This document shows positions 16,272 to 25,708 of a stretch of 32,334 bases of DNA, in pieces. Numbering within the stretch: position 1 is the first letter of the stretch; each line of letters opens with the position of its first letter. The notes below the pieces were generated by a model, which searched no databases, was not told where the DNA came from, and saw only the letters and a list, made by a program, of their open reading frames with translations. A program made the position numbers and the translations under genes. This DNA is from Acetobacteraceae bacterium (GTDB lineage: Bacteria; Pseudomonadota; Alphaproteobacteria; Acetobacterales; Acetobacteraceae). The DNA is taken from the NCBI GenBank assembly GCA_025360065.1, contig JANYCX010000082.1, positions 1 through 32,334 of the forward strand, given 5' to 3'.

Positions 16272-16329
16272 GATGGGGCATCCTGAAGTTGCAGCGATTA
16301 TCCCCGATGCGGGCAGTTTCGTCCAGCGA

Positions 16330-17277
16330 TCACGCCAGGTGGCAGGCGACCATCGCGGCACCAACCGACCGCAACGCCGGAACATCGACCGCGCAGCGCG
16401 CCACTGCCACTGGGCAGCGCGTGTGAAACCGGCAGCCTGGCGGCGGATTGGCCGGGCTGGGGATTTCGCCGACCAACGGCACCGACACCCTGGCACGCTG
16501 CACCGCCGGATCGGGATCGGGCACTGCCGCGATCAGCGCCCGGGTATAGGGATGGCGCGGGGACGCGAACAGCGCATCGCGCGGGGCGATTTCGGCAAGC
16601 TGGCCAAGATACATCACCGCCACCCGGTCGCAGACATGGCGCACCACGGCAAGGTCGTGGCTGACAAACAACATCGCCATGCCATATCGCGCCTGCAACG
16701 CCACCAACAGATTGAGGATTTGCGCGCGCACCGAGACATCCAGCGCCGACACAGCCTCGTCACACACCAGCAACGCGGGTCGTAGCGCCAACGCCCGCGC
16801 GATCACGACGCGCTGGCGTTGCCCGCCACTGAATTGATGCGGGTAGCGGTCGGCGTGGTCCGGGCGCAAGCCAACCTCCTGGAGCAATTCTCCAACCCTT
16901 GCGCGCAACGCCGCACCCGCGGCCCGGCCACGCACCAGCAATGATTCCCCGATCGCGGTGCCGATGGTCATGCGCGGGTTTAGCGAGGTGATCGGGTCCT
17001 GGAACACCATCTGCACCTGGGCCCGAACCTCGCGCAGAAGCCGTGGTGAGGCACCGACAATATCTGTCCCGGCCACCACCACTCGCCCGCTGGTCGGCGC
17101 CAGCAACCCGACAGCGGCATTGGCGATGGTGGATTTGCCGCAGCCGGACTCACCGACCAGCCCCAAGGTTTCGCCCGGCGCGATATGCAACGACACCCCG
17201 TCCACCGCGCGCACCGGCGCGCCACCCCGACCGGGGAAATGCACACAAAGATCGGTGATCTCGAGAATGGTTTCCAT
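16330..17277 (-). CDS. Opp/Dpp ABC transporter ATP-binding protein, DppF type (importer 2)
   Basis: This is a 315-residue cytoplasmic ATPase. The ATG at 17277 overlaps the TGA of the upstream ATPase gene (TGATG), which decides against a start at 17301. Walker [10 protein letters not shown] is at 42-50, the Q-loop reads FQDPITSLNP, the signature FSGGQRQR precedes VVIARALALRP, Walker B is LLVCDEAVSALD, and the H-loop is VSHDLAVV. In Walker B the usual DEPxSALD is DEAVSALD, a change tolerated in this family. The C-terminal region PPPGCRFHTRCPVAVARC ... ACHLA has the Cys pattern of Opp ATPases. It is the last transporter gene of importer 2. Confidence 0.94.
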   Translation of the reverse strand: METILEITDLCVHFPGRGGAPVRAVDGVSLHIAPGETLGLVGESGCGKSTIANAAVGLLAPTSGRVVVAGTDIVGASPRLLREVRAQVQMVFQDPITSLNPRMTIGTAIGESLLVRGRAAGAALRARVGELLQEVGLRPDHADRYPHQFSGGQRQRVVIARALALRPALLVCDEAVSALDVSVRAQILNLLVALQARYGMAMLFVSHDLAVVRHVCDRVAVMYLGQLAEIAPRDALFASPRHPYTRALIAAVPDPDPAVQRARVSVPLVGEIPSPANPPPGCRFHTRCPVAVARCAVDVPALRSVGAAMVACHLA

Positions 17278-18221
17278 CAGCCACCAACCGGATGGAAACA
17301 AGCCACCAGCCGACCGTCGGCCACCGGGCGCAGCGCCGGGGTTTCGGCCACGCAGCGCCGATCCGCGCGCGGGCAGCGCCCGGCAAACCGGCAGCCAGCG
17401 CCATAATCGGCGGGCTGCGGCACCTGCCCGTCAATCACCGCCAGCGCCGATTTCGGCACGTCGGACAGGCGCGGGATCGAGGCCAGCAGCAGCGCGGTAT
17501 AGGGATGCGCGGGTGTGGCAAACACCGCAGCCGTCGGCCCGGTTTCCGCCACCCGCCCGGCATACATCACCGCGACCCGGTCGGCGATGTCGGCCACCAC
17601 CCCCATGTCGTGGGTAATCAACACCACCGCGGTTTGGCGTTCCGCCGCGAGACGGCGCAGCAGCGCCAGGATTTGCGCCTGGATGGTAACGTCGAGGGCG
17701 GTCGTCGGCTCATCGGCGATCAGCACTGCCGGGCGCGCAATCAGCGCAATGGCGATCATCACCCGCTGGCACATCCCGCCAGAAAGCTCGAACGGGTGCT
17801 GATCGATGCGGCGATCGGGGTCCGATATCCCGACCTCGACCAGCATCTGGCGCACCTCGGCGCGCACCTTGGCCAATGGTTGGCGCAATGCCTCGGCAAT
17901 CTGGTTGCCGACGGTGGCGAGCGGATCGAGCGCCGATTGCGGCTCCTGGAAAATCATCGCGATTTGCCGACCGCGCAGGTCGCGCATCGCGCGCGCGGGC
18001 AGGTTCGACAGCGACGTCGCGCCAAGGGTTATTTCGCCCCCGGTCTGACGGATCGCCGCTGGCAGCAGCCGCATGATCGCCTGGGCGGTGACTGACTTGC
18101 CGCAGCCGCTTTCGCCGACCAGAGCCAAAACCTCGCCGGGCGCGACATCGAAGCTGATGGCATCGACGATGTTGGTGCGCCCGATCGCGAGCGACAAGTC
18201 ACGCACTGAAAGGGCGATCAT
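17277..18221 (-). CDS. Opp/Dpp ABC transporter ATP-binding protein, DppD type (importer 2)
   Basis: This is a 314-residue ATPase. Walker [10 protein letters not shown] lies at 36-44, the Q-loop [10 protein letters not shown] follows, the signature is LSGGMCQR (Cys where Arg or Gln is usual), Walker B is [12 protein letters not shown] and the H-loop ITHDMGVV. The C-terminal extension holds [15 protein letters not shown] and ACFHPVGG. It overlaps the permease upstream by 4 bp and the second ATPase by 1 bp. The pair forms the motor for the permeases at 18218-19965. By eye it is no closer to the DppD of importer 1 than expected for paralogous subfamilies, arguing against a recent operon duplication. 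Confidence 0.94.
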   Translation of the reverse strand: MIALSVRDLSLAIGRTNIVDAISFDVAPGEVLALVGESGCGKSVTAQAIMRLLPAAIRQTGGEITLGATSLSNLPARAMRDLRGRQIAMIFQEPQSALDPLATVGNQIAEALRQPLAKVRAEVRQMLVEVGISDPDRRIDQHPFELSGGMCQRVMIAIALIARPAVLIADEPTTALDVTIQAQILALLRRLAAERQTAVVLITHDMGVVADIADRVAVMYAGRVAETGPTAAVFATPAHPYTALLLASIPRLSDVPKSALAVIDGQVPQPADYGAGCRFAGRCPRADRRCVAETPALRPVADGRLVACFHPVGG

Positions 18222-19048
18222 CTTCCTTGCGACCTCGGGTCAACCCGGTCACGCAGCCAGTCGCCGAACAGGTTCACGCACAGCACCACCCCGAACAAAC
18301 ACGCGCCCGGAAACGCGGTCAGCCACCAGGCGCGCACAACATATTGCCGCCCCGCGCTCATGATCGAGCCCCAGGACGGATAGGGTGGCTGGATGCCGAG
18401 GCCAAGAAACGACAGGCTCGCCTCGAACAGGATCATCAGGCCGAATTCGCTGGTGGCCACCACCATCAACGGTCCGGCAATATTGGGCAACACATGGCGC
18501 AACAAAATGCGCCCCGGTCCGCACCCGGCCATTTCGGCGGCGCGCACATAGGGCAAGGCCGCCACCTGCAAGGTCTGCGCATAGGCGACGCGGGTATAGC
18601 GCGGCCAGCGCGTCAGCCCGAGCACCAGCACCAGATTGAAAAATCCTGGCCCCAGGACGGCCACTGTCAGCACCGCGAGCAGGATCGCCGGAATGCTCAG
18701 CATCGTATCGACCGCGCGCATCGCCACGATCGATACCCAGCCGCCAAACCAGCCCGCCATCAACCCGAGCGTGACGCCGACCAGCAACGACACCGAAACC
18801 GACAGCGCGGCCACCATCAGCGACGCCCGCGCGCCATATAAAATCCGCGCCAGCAAATCGCGGCCCAGATCATCGGTACCCAGCGGGAAATACGCCGTCG
18901 CCGTGGCCGTGCCCGGCGGGCGCAGCCGCAACAATAGCGACTGCCGCAGCGGATCGTTGCTGGCGAACACATCAGCACCGATAGCTGCCACAATAAAGGC
19001 CAGCAACCCCGCGAAGATTAACGCCGTGCCCAATGAGATCCGTCGCAT
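18218..19048 (-). CDS. Opp/Dpp ABC transporter permease, DppC type (importer 2)
   Basis: This 276-residue inner-membrane permease starts MRRISLGTALIFAGLLAFIV with one helix near the N-terminus. The DppC hallmark FPLGTDDLGRDLLARILYGA lies at about residues 54-73. A coupling loop with YTRVAYAQTLQVAALPYVRA (the EAA motif) and the LSFLGLGIQPPYPSWGSIMS block are typical, as is the ending [16 protein letters not shown]. The ATG overlaps the DppB stop by one base (TGATG), and its own stop overlaps the ATPase start by 4 bp. It is slightly shorter than most DppC proteins because the N-terminal cytoplasmic leader is brief. Confidence 0.95.
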   Translation of the reverse strand: MRRISLGTALIFAGLLAFIVAAIGADVFASNDPLRQSLLLRLRPPGTATATAYFPLGTDDLGRDLLARILYGARASLMVAALSVSVSLLVGVTLGLMAGWFGGWVSIVAMRAVDTMLSIPAILLAVLTVAVLGPGFFNLVLVLGLTRWPRYTRVAYAQTLQVAALPYVRAAEMAGCGPGRILLRHVLPNIAGPLMVVATSEFGLMILFEASLSFLGLGIQPPYPSWGSIMSAGRQYVVRAWWLTAFPGACLFGVVLCVNLFGDWLRDRVDPRSQGR

Positions 19049-19965
19049 CAGCGGTCCCGCCGGATGCGCGGATCAATCACCCCGTACGCGAGATCGGCCA
19101 ACAAATTCATCGAGATATAAACCATCGAAACAAACAGCACGATGGTTTGCACCACCAGAAAATCCCGTGACGCAATCGACTGGATCGCCAATTGGCCGAT
19201 GCCGGGCCAGGCGAAAACGGTTTCCACAATCACCGCCCCAGCGAGCAGATTGCCGACCTCGAGCGCCGCAATCGTTACCACCGGGATGGCGGCATTGCGC
19301 AGCACGTGGCGCAGGATCACCGCGCCATAGGACAGGCCGCGCGCCCGCCCGGCGGCAACGTAGTCGCGCGATAATTCATCGAGCACCGCAATCCGCGTCA
19401 TGCGGGCGAAACTCGACATGGTGATCGCGCCCAGCGCGACCGATGGCATCACCAGTGACGCCAGATCGTCCGAGCCCGATGTTGGCAGCCAGCCGAGATA
19501 AACTCCGAAAAACAGGATCATCAGCAGCCCGGACCAGAAGGTCGGCAGGCTTTGGCCAGCCAGCACAAACCCCGCCAGTGCGCGTTCGAGCCAGGTGCCA
19601 CGCCACACCGCCATTGCGAGACCCGCCGGCAAACCCACCCCCAACGCCACCAGCAGCGCGCCGCCGGCGAGCGCCATGGTGTAGGGAATGCGTTCCGCAA
19701 CAATGCCAGCGACCGGGGCGTGCTGCACCAGCGATTGCCCGAGATCGAGCCGGGCCAGATCCAACAGATAGGCGCCATATTGCACCAGCAGCGGCCGGTC
19801 GAAGCCCAGCACATGGCGCAAAGCGGCGATCTGTTCCGCAGTCGCGCCGTCCGGCACCAGCAGCAAGGTCGGGTCGCCGGACAGACGCATGATGAAGAAC
19901 ACGATGGTCAGCACGCCGAAGATCGCGATCAGGGCTTGGAGCAGGCGGGATTTTAATTCAGGCAT
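19048..19965 (-). CDS. Opp/Dpp ABC transporter permease, DppB type (importer 2)
   Basis: This 305-residue inner-membrane permease begins MPELKSRLLQALIAIFGVLT, followed by the periplasmic RLSGDPTLLLVPDGA and a GFDRPLLVQYGAYLLDLA block, all standard for DppB. The EAA-like coupling loop is at MTRIAVLDELSRDYVAAGRARG (residues about 195-216). The C-terminus LLADLAYGVIDPRIRRDR is the family ending. It starts 144 bp after the binding-protein stop, the largest gap inside this importer operon, so an internal promoter or processing site may exist there, though none is obvious. Confidence 0.95.
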   Translation of the reverse strand: MPELKSRLLQALIAIFGVLTIVFFIMRLSGDPTLLLVPDGATAEQIAALRHVLGFDRPLLVQYGAYLLDLARLDLGQSLVQHAPVAGIVAERIPYTMALAGGALLVALGVGLPAGLAMAVWRGTWLERALAGFVLAGQSLPTFWSGLLMILFFGVYLGWLPTSGSDDLASLVMPSVALGAITMSSFARMTRIAVLDELSRDYVAAGRARGLSYGAVILRHVLRNAAIPVVTIAALEVGNLLAGAVIVETVFAWPGIGQLAIQSIASRDFLVVQTIVLFVSMVYISMNLLADLAYGVIDPRIRRDR

Positions 19966-20109
19966 GCGAAGCGTGTTCCGTCCGGCAGGCCGTTATTGCA
20001 AGCCCAAGCGACGCAATGACGGGATTGGGCTGCGGCGATCAATGGGCTGCAACCCACCCGCCATCACATATCCGGGAACGGGGCGCCAACCAACAAAAAA
20101 GACCTTCCT

Positions 20110-21597
20110 TCACTTCTGCCAAGTCATCTCAGTGACAAAAAACGCCTCATTGGCCGTCGGAATCCATTTCAACTCCTTGCGCGCCAGATAAATCGCATTG
20201 TCCTGGAACAACCCGACCCCCGGCACTTCCTCACGCAGGATTTCAAAAGCGCGGCGGTAATGCACCAGACGCTGGGTGGCATCGAGGATGGTGCGCGCCG
20301 CATCGACCTCGGCGTCAAACGCCGGGTTGTTGAATTTCGACCAGATGCTGCCCGACCGGAACAGCGGGAAGATCACCCCATCGGCATCCTGGCAGGCGCA
20401 GGACCAACGGCCCTGGCTGAGCGCGCCGGCTTCTTCCGGGCTGCCTTGGCGGCGGCGCAGGAAGCTTGGCTGGTCGGTCATGGTGATGGTGACCTTGAGG
20501 CCGATTTCACCGAGCATTTGCTGGATCGCCTCATTCAGCCTTCGGTCATAGGCCGGTGAGGTCAGCAATTCGACCGTGGCCCCTTCGGCGCCGGCCTGTT
20601 TCACCAGGGCGCGCGCGGCGACCGGATCGAATTTCCAGCCGGGGATATCGGCGATATAGCCAAAATTCGCCGGGGTCAGCACCACATTCACCGGCTTGGC
20701 GTAGCCCTGTTGCAGGGCGGTGATGATGGTGTCGCGATCCACCCCCATCGCTATCGCCTGGCGCACCCGCTTGTCCTTGGTCGGGCCAGCCAACGCATTG
20801 ATGAACATATACGCGACGCGCTCGGTCGCCACCGGCATCACTTGCAGCGATTTATCGCCCTTCAATGCCTCGGCATCGTCAGGCGTCAGGCCACGGGTGA
20901 TGTCGGCGCGCCCGGTGCGCAGATCGGCGATCCGGGTGGGGATGTCGGGCACGGCGCGGAAGGTGACGTGGGCGAAAGGCGGCTTCACCCGCCAGTAGCT
21001 GTCGTTGCTGTCAAGAACTGACTGCACGCCGCGCTGCCAGGTGCGCAGTTTGTAGGGGCCGCTGCCAATCGGCTCCTGATTGAATTTCTGATCGCCGATT
21101 TTCTCGACATAGGCCTTGGGTACGATCGACAGCTTAACCAGCTGCGCCATCAGCGCCGGATACGGCGTCTTGGTGCGTAAAGTGACCTGCGCCGGCCCGG
21201 TGACATCGGCACTGATGATCTGGTCGAACTGGGAAAGCTGCGGGCTTTTCAGCGCGGGGTTGATGATGCGCCGAACACTGAAGGCGACGTCCTCGGCGGT
21301 CAGCTTGCTGCCGTCTTGGAACAGAATATCGCTGCGTAGATCGAAAACGATGGTGGTGTTGTCGGTATAGCGCCACCCGGTCGCCACCTGCGGCACAATC
21401 TTGCCCGAGACGTCGCGGGTGACGAGGTTGTCGAAGATGTTGCGATAGACCGTGTAGCTTTCAGTATCCCACTGCAAATGCGGGTCCATCGTCGCGACAT
21501 CGCCGGGCAAATCGACAATCAGCGTGTCCTTGGGCTGGGCGAACGCCACGCCAGCGGCCAGCAGCATGGCAGGAAACGAAAACGCGAGTGCGCGCAT
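20110..21597 (-). CDS. Peptide/nickel-type solute-binding protein (family 5), importer 2
   Basis: This 495-residue periplasmic receptor has a Sec signal peptide MRALAFSFPAMLLAAGVAFA cleaved before QPKDTL. GAGGAG lies seven bases upstream of the ATG. Family blocks are VDLPGDVATMDPHLQWDTES, LRSDILFQDGSKLTAEDVAF, GSGPYKLRTWQRG, and DKRVRQAIAMGVDRDTIITA. It is followed by its permeases and ATPases in the order B-C-D-F. Its closeness to the DauA-like oxidoreductase upstream (96 bp) suggests amino-acid-derived or peptide ligands, but the ligand cannot be read directly. Confidence 0.94.
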   Translation of the reverse strand: MRALAFSFPAMLLAAGVAFAQPKDTLIVDLPGDVATMDPHLQWDTESYTVYRNIFDNLVTRDVSGKIVPQVATGWRYTDNTTIVFDLRSDILFQDGSKLTAEDVAFSVRRIINPALKSPQLSQFDQIISADVTGPAQVTLRTKTPYPALMAQLVKLSIVPKAYVEKIGDQKFNQEPIGSGPYKLRTWQRGVQSVLDSNDSYWRVKPPFAHVTFRAVPDIPTRIADLRTGRADITRGLTPDDAEALKGDKSLQVMPVATERVAYMFINALAGPTKDKRVRQAIAMGVDRDTIITALQQGYAKPVNVVLTPANFGYIADIPGWKFDPVAARALVKQAGAEGATVELLTSPAYDRRLNEAIQQMLGEIGLKVTITMTDQPSFLRRRQGSPEEAGALSQGRWSCACQDADGVIFPLFRSGSIWSKFNNPAFDAEVDAARTILDATQRLVHYRRAFEILREEVPGVGLFQDNAIYLARKELKWIPTANEAFFVTEMTWQK

Positions 21598-21693
21598 GAC
21601 AATGCTCCTCAGAATTGAACCCTATCGTGCCGTCGGTTTCATCTGCATGGCAATGGGCAGAAGCCGGCGAAAGCGCGAAATTCCAGGCCGTGG

Positions 21694-22797
21694 TCAGACA
21701 AATCTGCCTGGGTCCACCATCGCCAGCACCTCGGGCGAATACCCTGTGTTGGTGCCCATCACCAGCGCCGCGACCAACGCACCCACCGCCGGCGAGGTCT
21801 GGATGCCGTAACCGCCCTGCCCCAGGCAGCAGAAATAGCCATCCCCGGCTTTGCCCAATGCCAGGCTACCATCCGGGGTAAAAGTGCGTAAGCCGGCCCA
21901 ACTGCGTTCGACCCGCGTGACCGCGATATCAAGCGCGGTGGTCATGTGGTCGATGGCAACCGCGACATCGAATTCATCGGGCTGGATATCCTGCGGCGGC
22001 ACCGGGGTCGCGTCGGCTGGCGACACCATCAGCCGGGTGCGGGCTTCCGGCCGGCAATACCAGCCGCCATCGGCAGCCATCACGAACGGCCAGTCGGCGA
22101 CCTGCCACGGCGCGGGATCGATGATGACGCCAGTGCGGCGCTTGGGCACCAGCCCGAGCAGTGCCATCCCGGCCTGGGCCGCAACCGCATCCCCCCAGGC
22201 GCCGGCGGCGTTAACCAGAATGGGGGCGGCGAAACTTGCGCCACCGGTGACCTCGACATGCCACAGCCCGGCGCGACGTTCGATGCGCATCGAACGGCTT
22301 CGCAGCGCCAAGGTGCCGCCATTGCGCCGCGCCTGCCGCAGAAATCCCTGGTGCAGGACTGCAACATCAATGTCGAACACATCGGCTTCCACCGCTGCGC
22401 GAATTGCGTAGCCATCGCGCAAGGCGGGAACCAGGGCTTTGGTTTCGGCGATAGAGATTTCGCGGATGCCGACGCCATCTGCGAGCATCGCATCAAGCTC
22501 GCTAACCTGATCGGCGGGCGCGAGATAGACATTCATCCGTCGCCGCAGGATCGGCGTTTCGGTGAAGCCGGCGGGCGGGTTTTCCAGGAAATCGCGCGAA
22601 GCCCCGGTCAGCGCGCGGACATCCGGCGGGCCGTAATTGAGAATCCAACTCGCCGCCGACCGGCCGGTTGAATGATAGCCGGCAGCTTCCTCGGCTTCGA
22701 TCAGCGCAATGCGGTGGGTGGGGGCAAGGGCTGCGGCGACAGTCGCGCCCGCGATGCCGGCGCCGATGACGATGGCGTCAATTTTTACGGTGTCCAT
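21694..22797 (-). CDS. DAO-family FAD-dependent oxidoreductase, D-arginine dehydrogenase (DauA)-like
   Basis: This 367-residue flavoenzyme is predicted to oxidise a D-amino acid or similar amine to an imino acid that hydrolyses to a keto acid and ammonia. The FAD motif GAGIAGA is at 12-18. The stretch GYHSTGRSAA (40-49), DIDVAVLHQGFLRQARRNGG, LVNAAGAWGDAVA, GLVPKRRTGVII, SWAGLRTF and GQGGYGIQT closely follow Pseudomonas D-arginine dehydrogenase as I remember it. His42, Arg221 and Arg304 match its substrate-carboxylate and active-site positions. The acidic residue that gives preference for cationic arginine is not evident; the region reads ILRRRMNVYL. The gene starts 3 bp after DctM, implying that the TRAP system imports its substrate. 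Confidence 0.88.
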   Translation of the reverse strand: MDTVKIDAIVIGAGIAGATVAAALAPTHRIALIEAEEAAGYHSTGRSAASWILNYGPPDVRALTGASRDFLENPPAGFTETPILRRRMNVYLAPADQVSELDAMLADGVGIREISIAETKALVPALRDGYAIRAAVEADVFDIDVAVLHQGFLRQARRNGGTLALRSRSMRIERRAGLWHVEVTGGASFAAPILVNAAGAWGDAVAAQAGMALLGLVPKRRTGVIIDPAPWQVADWPFVMAADGGWYCRPEARTRLMVSPADATPVPPQDIQPDEFDVAVAIDHMTTALDIAVTRVERSWAGLRTFTPDGSLALGKAGDGYFCCLGQGGYGIQTSPAVGALVAALVMGTNTGYSPEVLAMVDPGRFV

Positions 22798-22800
22798 CGG

Positions 22801-24144
22801 TCATTTGTAGACCATATGCGGCAGCCACATGGCAATATCGGGCACGATGGTCAGGATCACCACGGCCAACGTCATTAGCAGCACGAAGGGCAGCGTGCCC
22901 CAGATAATCGCGCCCAGGCCGATATCCGGCGCCACCCGGTTGATGACGAAAATATTCAGCCCGACCGGCGGATGGATTAGGCCCATTTCCATTACCACCA
23001 CCATCACCACCCCGAACCAGATCAGATCGAAGCCTGCCGCCCGCAGCGGTGGCAGGATGATCGGCGCGGTCATCAGGATGATCGACACCGGTGGCAGGAA
23101 GAATCCCAACACCACCACCAGCAGCAAGATCGCAGTCAAAAGCAGATATTTTGACAAATGCAGGCCGACGATCCAGCCAGCGGCGGCCTGGCTGATATGG
23201 AGGTAGCTCATCACGTAGCTATACAGCAGGCTCATCCCGATGATCATCAGCAGCATGCCCGACTCGCCGAGCGTGCCGTTGAAGATCGGGATGATGTCGG
23301 CGGGCTTGTAGGCACCGTACACCACCGCGACCAGCGCCAGCGCCATGATCGCGCCGAGGCCGGCGGTTTCGCTCGGGGTCGCAATGCCGCCGTAAAGTGC
23401 CACCATCACCCCGGTCAGCAGGATCAGGAATGGCAATACCCGGGGCAGCGCAGACCAGCGCTCGGCTTGGGTGTATTTTTCGTCGAACAGGATCGGGCTG
23501 ACCTCGCCCCCGGCATCGCGCACAGCTTCGGCGCGGCGATATTCGTAACGCCAACGATAAGCGGCGTAAACCGCGAAGAGCGCGATCAGCAGCAGCCCTG
23601 GGCCAAGCCCTGCCAGGAATAATTGCCCGAGCGATAACTCGGCGCGCACCGCGTAGAGAATAAGCACAATCGACGGCGGCAGCAGGATGCCCAGCGTGCC
23701 GCCCGCCGCAACCAGCCCGGCCGCAAACCCTGGCGAATAGCCGCGCTTGCGCATTTCCGGAATGCCGGATGACCCGATGGCCGAACAGGTTGCCGGCGAC
23801 GATCCCGCCATCGCGGCGAACAGACCGCAGGCAAACACCACCGCCACCCCCAAGCCCCCAGGCACCTTATGCAGCCAGACATGCAGCGCGTCGTACAAAT
23901 CCTTGCCGGCGCGCGACTTGCCGATCGCCGCCCCTTTGAGGATGAACAGCGGAATTGTCAGCAAGGTAATACTGGCGAGTTCTTCATAGACATTTTGCGC
24001 AATGGTATCGACCGACGCCGCCGGCATGAAGATCATCATGAACACCGTCGCCACGCCGCCGAGCGCGAAGGCGATCGGCATGCCGGAAAACAGCATCACC
24101 ACGGTGGCGAGCCCGTATAAAACGCCAATGAGCCCCGTGCTCAT
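22801..24144 (-). CDS. TRAP transporter large permease, DctM type
   Basis: This 447-residue inner-membrane protein with about twelve hydrophobic segments is the sodium- or proton-driven pore of a TRAP importer. Signatures include VFACGLFAAMAGSSPATCSA, GTLGILLPPSIVLILYAVRA and the late HPPVGLNIFVINRVAP. A hydrophilic loop around residues 200-240 (YRWRYEYRRAEAVRDAGGEV) separates the halves and is longer than in many DctM proteins. It overlaps DctQ by 4 bp (ATGA) and is followed 3 bp later by the DauA-like gene. Confidence 0.94.
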   Translation of the reverse strand: MSTGLIGVLYGLATVVMLFSGMPIAFALGGVATVFMMIFMPAASVDTIAQNVYEELASITLLTIPLFILKGAAIGKSRAGKDLYDALHVWLHKVPGGLGVAVVFACGLFAAMAGSSPATCSAIGSSGIPEMRKRGYSPGFAAGLVAAGGTLGILLPPSIVLILYAVRAELSLGQLFLAGLGPGLLLIALFAVYAAYRWRYEYRRAEAVRDAGGEVSPILFDEKYTQAERWSALPRVLPFLILLTGVMVALYGGIATPSETAGLGAIMALALVAVVYGAYKPADIIPIFNGTLGESGMLLMIIGMSLLYSYVMSYLHISQAAAGWIVGLHLSKYLLLTAILLLVVVLGFFLPPVSIILMTAPIILPPLRAAGFDLIWFGVVMVVVMEMGLIHPPVGLNIFVINRVAPDIGLGAIIWGTLPFVLLMTLAVVILTIVPDIAMWLPHMVYK

Positions 24145-24629
24145 GGCCGCTTGCCGAACACCTGCACGCCAAGCTGCACGGTGAGCAGCCCCATGCCCAA
24201 GGTCATGCAGCCATACGGCACAAACAGCGGCGCGCCCCAGGACGATGGCGTTGTATGCCCCTCGGTCCAGGTTTCATGCAGCATTTGCCAACATTTGAAG
24301 GTGAAATAGCCGCAAAACACCGCCGACAGCAGATCGGCCAGCACCCGCCGTACCCGATCCACCGACACCGGCAGGATTTCGCGCAGCGCATCAATGCCGA
24401 CATGGCCACGCCGCGCCTGGGTCCAGGCGGCGGAGGCAAACGTCGCCCCGATCAGCAGGAACGTTGACAGTTCGTCCTGCCAGTCGCTCGGGATGGCGAG
24501 GAAATAGCGCCCGATCACTTCCCAGGTCAGCACCAACCCGGCGGCAGCGATGGCGAGCGATGACCCGAACGCCATCACCGTGTTCAACCGATCGAGCAGC
24601 GCCTGGATTGGTGCAATGACGGCGTTCAA
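24141..24629 (-). CDS. TRAP transporter small permease, DctQ type (TTG start proposed)
   Basis: This is a small inner-membrane subunit of about 162 residues with four hydrophobic segments, working with DctM. The helix FGSSLAIAAAGLVLTWEVIGRYF, the amphipathic WQDELSTFLLIGATFASAA and the C-terminal CMTLGMGLLTVQLGVQVFG are typical of DctQ. No ATG precedes the first helix closely except one giving 144 residues (24575). A TTG at 24629 overlaps the DctP stop as TTGA and restores a normal N-terminus (LNAVIAPIQALLDRLN), so it is preferred. The same frame is open to 24725, but that part overlaps DctP and looks non-coding. Confidence in the family is high, in the start moderate. Confidence 0.85.
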   Translation of the reverse strand: MNAVIAPIQALLDRLNTVMAFGSSLAIAAAGLVLTWEVIGRYFLAIPSDWQDELSTFLLIGATFASAAWTQARRGHVGIDALREILPVSVDRVRRVLADLLSAVFCGYFTFKCWQMLHETWTEGHTTPSSWGAPLFVPYGCMTLGMGLLTVQLGVQVFGKRP

Positions 24630-25654
24630 GCCGGCACGCTTTCGGCCAGTTTCAGCAAAGCGGCGCAGGCGGCATTGCGCCCGGCATAGTCGGTCCAAGC
24701 GGCTTTTTCGGCTACCACCCGCCATTTGGCCAGTGCATCGGGGTTGAAATCCTGCACCTTCACCCCGGCTTTGGCATAGATTGCGGCCAAGGCATCGTCA
24801 TCGGCTTTGGCCTGCGCCAAGCCGAACGCTTCGAGCGAGAGGCCAATTTCGGACACTGCTTTTTGCTGATCCGGGGTCAGCGCGTCATAAATCGCCTTCG
24901 ACATGATCAGCGGTTCAAGCATGAACCAGAAACTGCCGCCGCGCCCGCTGGTGACGTTCTTGGCGATCTCGTTCAGTCGGAAACTAATCAGGCTGGTCGA
25001 TGAGGTGATGGCGGCATCCAGCGACCCGGTTTGCATCGCGGCGTAGATTTCATCGGATGGCACCGACGAAATAATCCCGCCCGCTGCTTTCAGCATCAAA
25101 TCCATCTCCCGCGAGCCACCACGGATTTTCAGCCCCTTCACGTCATCGGGGGTTACCACCGCGCCGGCGCGCGAGGCGCAACCGCCGGCCTGCCAAACCC
25201 AGGTGATAATCTTGACCCCACGCTTGTCGAGCAGGGCTTCGATTTCGCGCCCGATCGCCGAGGTTTTCCACGCCATACCTTGCGCGTAGCTGGTCACCAG
25301 GCTCGGCATCAGGCCGATATTGACCTCCGGTATTTCACCGCCGGCATAAGCGAGGGGGTAGAGCGACATATCGAGCGCGCCACGGCGGACGGCGGAAAAC
25401 TGCGCCACCGTCTTCATCAACGATGAACCGGGATAGATTTCAAAGCGCAGCTCGCCCTTGGTGCGGGCTTCTACCTCGGCGGCAAAGCGACGCACCAGGC
25501 GGTCACGGAAATCACCCTGCTCGAGCGTGCCGCCGGGGAATTGGTGGCTGATCTTCAGGACTTTGGCATCAGCGCGGGCGATATTCGGGCGGAGCACGGC
25601 AGGCGCTGCCAGGGCTGCACCGAGTGCCAGGGTGTTTCGGCGTGATATGAGCAT
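24626..25654 (-). CDS. TRAP transporter solute-binding protein, DctP type
   Basis: This 342-residue periplasmic receptor starts at 25654, with GGAGG eight bases upstream. The signal is MLISRRNTLALGAALAAPAV, twin-arginine-like (SRRNTLAL), as is common for TRAP receptors. The DctP domain follows: KVLKISHQFPGG, KGELRFEIYPGSSLMKTV, and GLKIRGGSREMD around the ligand-binding arginine that clamps a carboxylate. Later come AAMQTGSLDAAITSS and the hinge region. The ligand is therefore likely an organic or amino acid. A 54-bp spacer separates it from the upstream malonyl-CoA decarboxylase gene. Confidence 0.94.
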   Translation of the reverse strand: MLISRRNTLALGAALAAPAVLRPNIARADAKVLKISHQFPGGTLEQGDFRDRLVRRFAAEVEARTKGELRFEIYPGSSLMKTVAQFSAVRRGALDMSLYPLAYAGGEIPEVNIGLMPSLVTSYAQGMAWKTSAIGREIEALLDKRGVKIITWVWQAGGCASRAGAVVTPDDVKGLKIRGGSREMDLMLKAAGGIISSVPSDEIYAAMQTGSLDAAITSSTSLISFRLNEIAKNVTSGRGGSFWFMLEPLIMSKAIYDALTPDQQKAVSEIGLSLEAFGLAQAKADDDALAAIYAKAGVKVQDFNPDALAKWRVVAEKAAWTDYAGRNAACAALLKLAESVPA

Positions 25655-25708
25655 CGATTTTTCCTCCCGATGTTGCCTCATCAGCAATTTCGTTCAAAAG
25701 CACAAGGG

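Noticed and set aside
19966-20109. Terminator or promoter in the gap between the binding protein and DppB of importer 2
   Set aside because: A T-run (minus strand) follows the binding-protein stop but I could not find a stem before it, and no convincing promoter pair was seen.
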